A stretch of 64,000 nt of DNA, taken from assembly GCF_039729015.1 (NCBI RefSeq), contig NZ_CP155792.1, positions 2,318,001 through 2,382,000 of the forward strand, in the 5' to 3' direction. Shown here piece after piece: positions 59,955 through 64,000 of this stretch; positions within the stretch are counted from its first letter, which is position 1, and every line of letters starts with the position of its first letter. Source of the DNA: Blastococcus sp. HT6-30 (GTDB lineage Bacteria > Actinomycetota > Actinomycetes > Mycobacteriales > Geodermatophilaceae). The translations under genes were made by a program, and so were the position numbers. Under the pieces are notes generated by a model that did not search any database, was not told the DNA's origin, and was given only the letters and a program-made list of their open reading frames with translations.

Positions 59955-60042
59955 GGAGTGCCGCGGCCGGTCGTCGCTGCCCGCCGTGATAGCGGCGGCA
60001 GACCGTCCAGGGCCGGCGTCGGCACGGCGCTACGGTACGGAG

Positions 60043-60279
60043 ATGCGCCCCTGGAAGCTGCTCGGCCTGGCCGGTCTCGCCGGAGTCGCGGCGGGGGGCG
60101 CCGTCCGGCTGCGCGACGAGCGGCAGCGCCGGGCGCACTCCCCCGACGACGTCCGCGCCCGGCTGCACGAGCGGCAGGCGGCGGCAGCGCAGCCGCCGGA
60201 GCCGGTCGTCCGCGCCACGCCCGCCGAGCTCACCGCCGGCCGCCGGCACCGGCTGGCCGGGCTGCTGCGGAACCGCTGA
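60043..60279 (+). CDS. Small basic membrane protein of unknown function
   Basis: The 78-residue product has one N-terminal hydrophobic helix (LLGLAGLAGVAAGGAVRLR) and a basic, Arg/Pro/Ala-rich tail with HSPDDVRARLHERQ. Such short actinobacterial membrane proteins are common and uncharacterised. The GGAG before the ATG is very close to it, so start choice is not firm. Confidence 0.6.
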   Translation: MRPWKLLGLAGLAGVAAGGAVRLRDERQRRAHSPDDVRARLHERQAAAAQPPEPVVRATPAELTAGRRHRLAGLLRNR

Positions 60280-60360
60280 CGACGCCGCGTCGCGCACGAC
60301 CGGCATGACCCCGCAGGCCCGGGGTAGGGAGGTCGGACCACCGCCTCCCGAGGAGATCCC

Positions 60361-60909
60361 ATGGCTCGCAACACCCTGTCCCGTTCACTGCACGACCTCG
60401 GCCTGTCCGCCTGGTTCGGAGGCACGCTGGCCAACGCGGTCGCCCTGAACGCCGCCGCCGGCGAGGCCGGGTCCGACTCCGCCACCGGCAGGGTCGCCAA
60501 CGCCGGCTGGGACCGCTGGACGCCGGTCAACGCCGCCGCGATCGGCGTCCACCTGATCGGCAGCATCGGCCAGCTGCGCGCCAACAAGCAGCGGGTCGCG
60601 GCGCAGCAGGGCGTCGGCGGGATGTCGGCCCTCAAGACGCTGGTGACCGCGGCCGCCCTCGGCGCGACGGCCTACAGCCGGGTCCTCGGCCAGCGGGTCT
60701 CGGCCGCGGGCTCCGTGCCGTCGAAGTCGGGCACCCGGCCGAGCAAGCGGACCAAGGTGGCGCGGGCCGAGGTCGCCGCCGCCCAGCAGCAGCTGGACAC
60801 CCTGCAGTGGGTCATCCCCGCCCTGACCGGCACGCTGGTCGCGATCAGCTCCTACGCCGGCGAGCAGCAGCGCCCGAGCGAGGTGGCCGCGGGCATCTCC
60901 GCCGGCTGA
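60361..60909 (+). CDS. Membrane protein of unknown function
   Basis: The 182-residue protein begins ARNTLSRSLHDLGLSAWFGGTLANAVALNAAAG. It contains NAAAIGVHLIGSIGQL, a Gly/Ala-rich helix at LKTLVTAAALGATAYSRVLGQ, and a C-terminal helix VIPALTGTLVAISSYAGEQQRP. Four weakly hydrophobic helices are likely. Similar hypothetical proteins occur widely in high-GC actinobacteria. The ATG follows GAGGAG. A strong hairpin closes the gene. Confidence 0.75.
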   Translation: MARNTLSRSLHDLGLSAWFGGTLANAVALNAAAGEAGSDSATGRVANAGWDRWTPVNAAAIGVHLIGSIGQLRANKQRVAAQQGVGGMSALKTLVTAAALGATAYSRVLGQRVSAAGSVPSKSGTRPSKRTKVARAEVAAAQQQLDTLQWVIPALTGTLVAISSYAGEQQRPSEVAAGISAG

Positions 60910-60923
60910 CCCTCCGTGTGCTC

Positions 60924-60962
60924 CCCCGGCCGGCGCGGCACCCTGCCCGGCGCCGGCCGGGG
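60924..60962. terminator. Bidirectional hairpin terminator
   Basis: CCCCGGCCGGCGC and GCGCCGGCCGGGG form a 13-bp perfect stem between two converging genes. Confidence 0.8.
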
Positions 60963-60974
60963 TCGGCCCGCCGC

Positions 60975-61807
60975 TCAGCCGGCGCCGGACGGCAGCGCGG
61001 GGCCCTCGTCCTTGAGCGCCACGCCCGAGGCGCCGAGCACCCGCGCCGCCTCCAGCAGCCGCGCCACGAGATCGGCGGCCTGCGCGTAACCCAGCCCGTG
61101 CGGGGGCCGGACGTTGGAGACGCAGTTGCGCTCGGGGTCGACCCGGCCCGGTCGCGGGTCCCAGGTGAGGTAGACGCCGAGCGAGTCCGCCGAGGAGAGC
61201 CCCGGCCGTTCGCCGATCAGCACGAGCGCCACCCGTGCGCCGAGCGCCGCACCGATCTCGTCGCCGAGCGCCACCCGCGCCTGCGCGGCGAGGACCACCG
61301 GGGCCACCGACCAGTCGGCCAGCCGGTCCAGCAGCGCTGTCGTCAGGACGGCCCCGTGCTCGTGCACCGCCCGCGGCGAGAGGCCGTCGGCCAGCACGAT
61401 GGCGACGTCGGCCTGTCGGCCTCCGGTCGCGGCAGCGACCAGCCCGGTGCCAGCCGCCGGCCGAGGTCGGGCCGCTGCAGGTACTGGGCCCGGTCGGCGG
61501 CCGCCGAGTGGGCCTCGAGAACCGGCAGCCCGTCGAGGGCCGCGCGCACGATGCCGGGGTCGAGGGCCGTGTGCACCGCATCGCGCGCCACCGCCTGCGC
61601 CCGCCGGAACTCCAGCTCCCGCGCGGTCGGCAACCCGTCTCCCGCCCGGCCGAGAGCCACCCGCGCCCGGGTCGCCGCCCGCAGCACCGCCCAGGGATCC
61701 GTGCCCGTCGGCCTCCCGCTGGGCCCCCGCACGGTCGGGCGGGCCCAGCCTGGCCCGGGCGCGGCCTCCGGGGAGTGTCCTGCGAGGGGACGGAACACGC
61801 TGTTCAC
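60975..61807 (-). pseudogene. eutC: Ethanolamine ammonia-lyase small subunit (EutC), frameshifted and without EutB
   Basis: The N-terminal part (from about 61700) reads [42 protein letters not shown] and [10 protein letters not shown]. The rest continues in a different frame: [72 protein letters not shown] to the stop at 60975. Both parts belong to EutC, so one base is lost or gained around 61430-61460. The large subunit gene that normally precedes eutC is absent; an SDR gene lies there instead. Either a decayed remnant or, if the frameshift is a sequencing error, an orphan subunit. Confidence 0.8.
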
Positions 61808-61816
61808 ACGCCCGCT

Positions 61817-62716
61817 TCAGATGCCGCGCCACCGCCCCTCGGTGGCGTTGCCGGCCGGCCGGGACCGGAACACGTTGCCCTCGGTGGGCTCCACCCGGTC
61901 GCCGGAGAGCGCGAGCCGCTGCAGCAGCGGCTCGACCAGCACGTCGTAGACACCGGGCAGCAGCCGGAAGCCGGCCGTGACGACGTGGTTGAGCACCCCG
62001 GCCTGCACGACCCGGCGCGGCCGGTCGAGGGTCGAGAGGATCCGGCGGGCCACCCGCTGCGGCGAGTACACCGGCGGCGGGGGCCGGCCGGTGCTGCCGG
62101 CCCACGACGCGCCCTGGTAGTAGATGGGCGTGTTCACCCCGCCGGGTTGGACGATCGAGACGGAGATCCCCGGCTCGTCCCGGGTCTCCTGCTGCAGCAC
62201 CCGGGCCAGCGCCAGCTGGCCCCACTTGGCGACGGCGTAGGGACCCATGAGCGGTGTGGTCACGTTCCCGAGCAGCGAGTTGACGACGACGAGGTGCCCA
62301 CCGCCCTGGCGCCGGAACACGGGCAGGACGTGGCGGGCCACCGTGGCGGTGCCGTGCAGCGCGGTGTCGACGACCCGCTCGTAGACCTGCTTGGGCACCT
62401 CCTCCATCCGGCCGTAGGCCATGACCTGGGCGGAGTGCACCACGACGTCGAGCCGGCCGAACTCGGCGACCGCGGCGGAGACGACCGCGGCGAAGGCGTC
62501 CTCGTCCAGGACGTCGGCCGGGCAGACGGTGACCGTCGCGGCGCCGGCCGCGCGCACCTCGGCGGCGGCGGCCTCCAGCGACTCCCGCCCGCGGGCGACG
62601 AGCGCCAGCCGGGCGCCCCGGCCGGCCAGCTGCACCGCCGTCGCCCGGCCGATGCCGCTGGATGCGCCGGTGATCAGCGCGGTGAGCGGGGACCCGTCGG
62701 AGTCGGGGATCGGCAC
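61817..62716 (-). CDS. Short-chain dehydrogenase/reductase
   Basis: The 299-residue SDR has TALITGASSGIGRATAVQLAGRGARLALVARG (cofactor loop TGxxxGIG), the catalytic Ser in VNSLLGNVT, and Tyr and Lys in YAVAK. Its C-terminal extension (about 230-299) with RVARRILSTLDRPRRVVQAGVLNHVV is typical of the larger SDR group with membrane-associated ends. Substrate unknown. The GTG at 62716 has AGGAG upstream; an earlier in-frame ATG has no such site. Confidence 0.88.
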   Translation of the reverse strand: MPIPDSDGSPLTALITGASSGIGRATAVQLAGRGARLALVARGRESLEAAAAEVRAAGAATVTVCPADVLDEDAFAAVVSAAVAEFGRLDVVVHSAQVMAYGRMEEVPKQVYERVVDTALHGTATVARHVLPVFRRQGGGHLVVVNSLLGNVTTPLMGPYAVAKWGQLALARVLQQETRDEPGISVSIVQPGGVNTPIYYQGASWAGSTGRPPPPVYSPQRVARRILSTLDRPRRVVQAGVLNHVVTAGFRLLPGVYDVLVEPLLQRLALSGDRVEPTEGNVFRSRPAGNATEGRWRGI

Positions 62717-62773
62717 GGGGACTCCTCGCCTGGAGCTACGGCCGGTGTCGGGACACCGGTTGTCCACGACCGA

Positions 62774-63187
62774 CTACCCGTGCCCCCCGGCGGTCATGCG
62801 GTCGAGCTCCGCGAGCAGCCAGCCGGGCCCGGCGACGGCGACGCCGTCGGGCAGCCGGGCGCGCAGTCCCCGGTCGGCGGTGACGACGAGGACACCGACC
62901 CCACCGCCGGCCAGGCCGGTGACCGTCTCGGTGAGGGCGTCGTCGCCGCTACCGCCGGCCCGCACGACCGCCACGGCACCGGGCGCCGGAACGTCCCGGG
63001 CCGCTCCCTCGACGACGGCGATCACCCCGGTGCAGGCCAGCGGCCCACCGTCCGGGCCGGTCGTGTCGGCCTCGGGCAAAGCGGTCAGGCGGGCCAGCAG
63101 CCGGCTCGCCGCGCCGGCGCGGTCGCGCCACCACCCGTCGGGCCGGGAGCCGACCACGTTGGCGACGTCCACGACCAGCACCGTCAC
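62774..63187 (-). CDS. NYN/PIN-like domain protein
   Basis: The 137-residue protein begins VLVVDVANVVGSRPDGWWRDRAGAASRLL. It has GGSGDDALTETVTGL and VLVVTADRGLRARLP. The N-terminal VDxxN, central GDD and TADxxL(R) acids are arranged as in PIN/NYN RNase-like domains; similar actinobacterial proteins are often named NTP pyrophosphohydrolase without proof. GTG start. RNA cleavage is plausible. Confidence 0.7.
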   Translation of the reverse strand: MTVLVVDVANVVGSRPDGWWRDRAGAASRLLARLTALPEADTTGPDGGPLACTGVIAVVEGAARDVPAPGAVAVVRAGGSGDDALTETVTGLAGGGVGVLVVTADRGLRARLPDGVAVAGPGWLLAELDRMTAGGHG

Positions 63188-63269
63188 CTCGTCGCCTCCC
63201 GCTCCCCGCCCTCGACCGCGCGGTCTGCGACGCCGTCCGAACCGGGCCGCCGGCTCCTACCCTGCCGGC

Positions 63270-63538
63270 ATGTGCCGCAACATCCGCCCGCTGGCGAACT
63301 TCGAGCCGCCCGCGGCCACCGACGAGATCCGGGCCGCCGCGCTGCAGTACGTGGCAAGACCAGCGGAACGGCGAAGCCGTCCCGGGCCAACACCGAGGTC
63401 TTCGACCGCGCCGTCGCGGAGATCGCCGCCGCCTCGGCCCGCCTCCTCGAGTCGCTGGTGACCACCGCGCCCCCACGCGACCGGGAGGTCGAGGCGGCCA
63501 GGGCCCGCGAGCGGGCAGCCCTGCGCCACCGCTCCTGA
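63270..63538 (+). pseudogene. DUF2277 family protein with a frameshift
   Basis: From ATG 63270 the frame reads MCRNIRPLANFEPPAATDEIRAAALQYV, the strongly conserved start of DUF2277. Family sequence (KTSGTAKPSRANTEVFDRAVAEIAAASARLLESL to the stop at 63538) continues in another frame. Inserting one base at about 63350, between the Val and Lys codons, restores the complete protein of about 89 residues. Function unknown. Could be a true mutation or a sequencing error. Confidence 0.8.
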
Positions 63539-63635
63539 CCGTGCCGGCCGGGGACCGCCGGTCTCCGCCTCTCCCGGCGAACGGCGCACGGCGCTGGTCG
63601 GCGAGGCCACGGCCGCGCTGGGCGTCCGACCGCGG

Positions 63636-63881
63636 TCAGTCCTCCGTCGCCGGGCCGACGTCGTGCGGGTCCGGCGTGCGGAAGGGCGGGTCGTCCGGCG
63701 GGTCGGCGTGCGCACCGCCGGCATCGGCCGGCGGGCGGTCGGTCTCCGCGGCGCGGTCGGGCTCCTCGCCCCCGACGCCGAACCCGTCGGCGGGCGCGGG
63801 TGCCCCCGCGCCTGGATCGGCCGCGGGGATGCCGTCGTCCGGACGGCCGAGGTTGGGTTCCAGGGGGCTCGACATCGACAT
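63636..63881 (-). CDS. Small acidic, Pro/Asp-rich protein of unknown function
   Basis: The 81-residue product (MSMSSPLEPNLGRPDDGIP...) is rich in Pro, Asp, Gly and Ala and probably disordered. The ATG has GGGAGCGGGG before it. I see no family motif. Low-complexity composition means it could be a chance frame, but the start signals are good. Confidence 0.45.
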   Translation of the reverse strand: MSMSSPLEPNLGRPDDGIPAADPGAGAPAPADGFGVGGEEPDRAAETDRPPADAGGAHADPPDDPPFRTPDPHDVGPATED

Positions 63882-64000
63882 GCCCCGCTCCCTACCCCGC
63901 CGGCGCGCCGTACTCCCCTGCCGCAGCCGGTCGTTCGCCGGGTCGACTCCCGGGCGCCGGACGGTGATCACCCCTCGGCTACAACTGCGGCATGACTCCC

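Noticed and set aside
63992..64000. Start of a plus-strand gene at the right edge (ATG ACT CCC)
   Set aside because: Only three codons are visible, with no convincing ribosome-binding site, so it cannot be supported.

Overview
The window reads as one chromosomal segment of a very high-GC actinobacterium. Many genes start with GTG and stop/start overlaps of the ATGA or GTGA type are frequent. The gene set (IdeR/DtxR regulator, SigB-type sigma factor, CsoR/CopZ/CopA, AcuC plus an NDP-forming-synthetase/GNAT acetyltransferase, DUF3039, DUF3099, DUF4192) resembles Geodermatophilaceae such as Blastococcus, Geodermatophilus or Modestobacter. That placement is my inference from gene content; no 16S gene is present. 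I found no rRNA, tRNA or CRISPR array.

Layout. 1-3.3 kb: end of a YihY/BrkB membrane protein, DUF3039, the pseudouridine catabolic pair psuG-psuK and DUF3099. 3.88-12.82 kb: an integrated mobile element of about 8.9 kb. It is bounded by an 8-bp core inside an HhH-GPD DNA-repair gene, with a large serine integrase next to one end. It carries an early operon of small overlapping genes, a prim-pol/helicase, a paired inverted repeat, an HNH nuclease, a scaffold-like protein and an HK97-type major capsid protein. No portal, large terminase, tail or lysis gene is visible, so it looks like a capsid-encoding phage satellite or a strongly reduced prophage. 12.8-15.8 kb: scar tissue. It holds wrbA and two diverged copies of the 5' end of the same HhH-GPD gene, both broken at the same two codons, plus hydrolase and NTF2-like remnants. 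15.8-26.3 kb: core functions (dtd, sigB, a coupled protein-acetylation pair acuC-pat, ideR, an S9 peptidase, DUF4192, Dabb).

26.4-31.4 kb: a tightly overlapping five-gene cluster (GT4, methyltransferase, alpha/alpha-toroid protein, two GT2 enzymes), probably for a glycoconjugate. 32.4-39.5 kb: a Pls/PosA-type single-module membrane NRPS, the architecture of epsilon-poly-L-lysine synthetase. It is in an overlapping operon with a multi-pass acyltransferase-like protein and a BPL_N/glutamine-amidotransferase-like protein. A Sfp-type phosphopantetheinyl transferase is divergent across a palindrome-containing spacer. I consider this a candidate homo-poly(amino acid) biosynthetic locus.

39.6-46.5 kb: two secreted lipoproteins (esterase-like, M1-peptidase-like), a DksA/TraR zinc finger, a methyltransferase, YibE/F, a STAS protein, hsp20 and a MerR-type protein. 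46.5-50.3 kb: copper resistance (CsoR operator, csoR, copZ, a His-rich anchored protein, copA). 50.4-60 kb: acyl-CoA synthetase, a BlaR1/BlaI-like pair divergent from cydA-cydB-cydDC across two identical-geometry operator dyads, suggesting BlaI-type control of cytochrome bd. 60-64 kb: small membrane proteins, a frameshifted orphan eutC, an SDR, a NYN/PIN-like protein and a frameshifted DUF2277 gene.

Several genes carry single-base frameshifts. I cannot tell real pseudogenes from sequencing errors. Family names rest on recognising motifs by eye, not on database searches.
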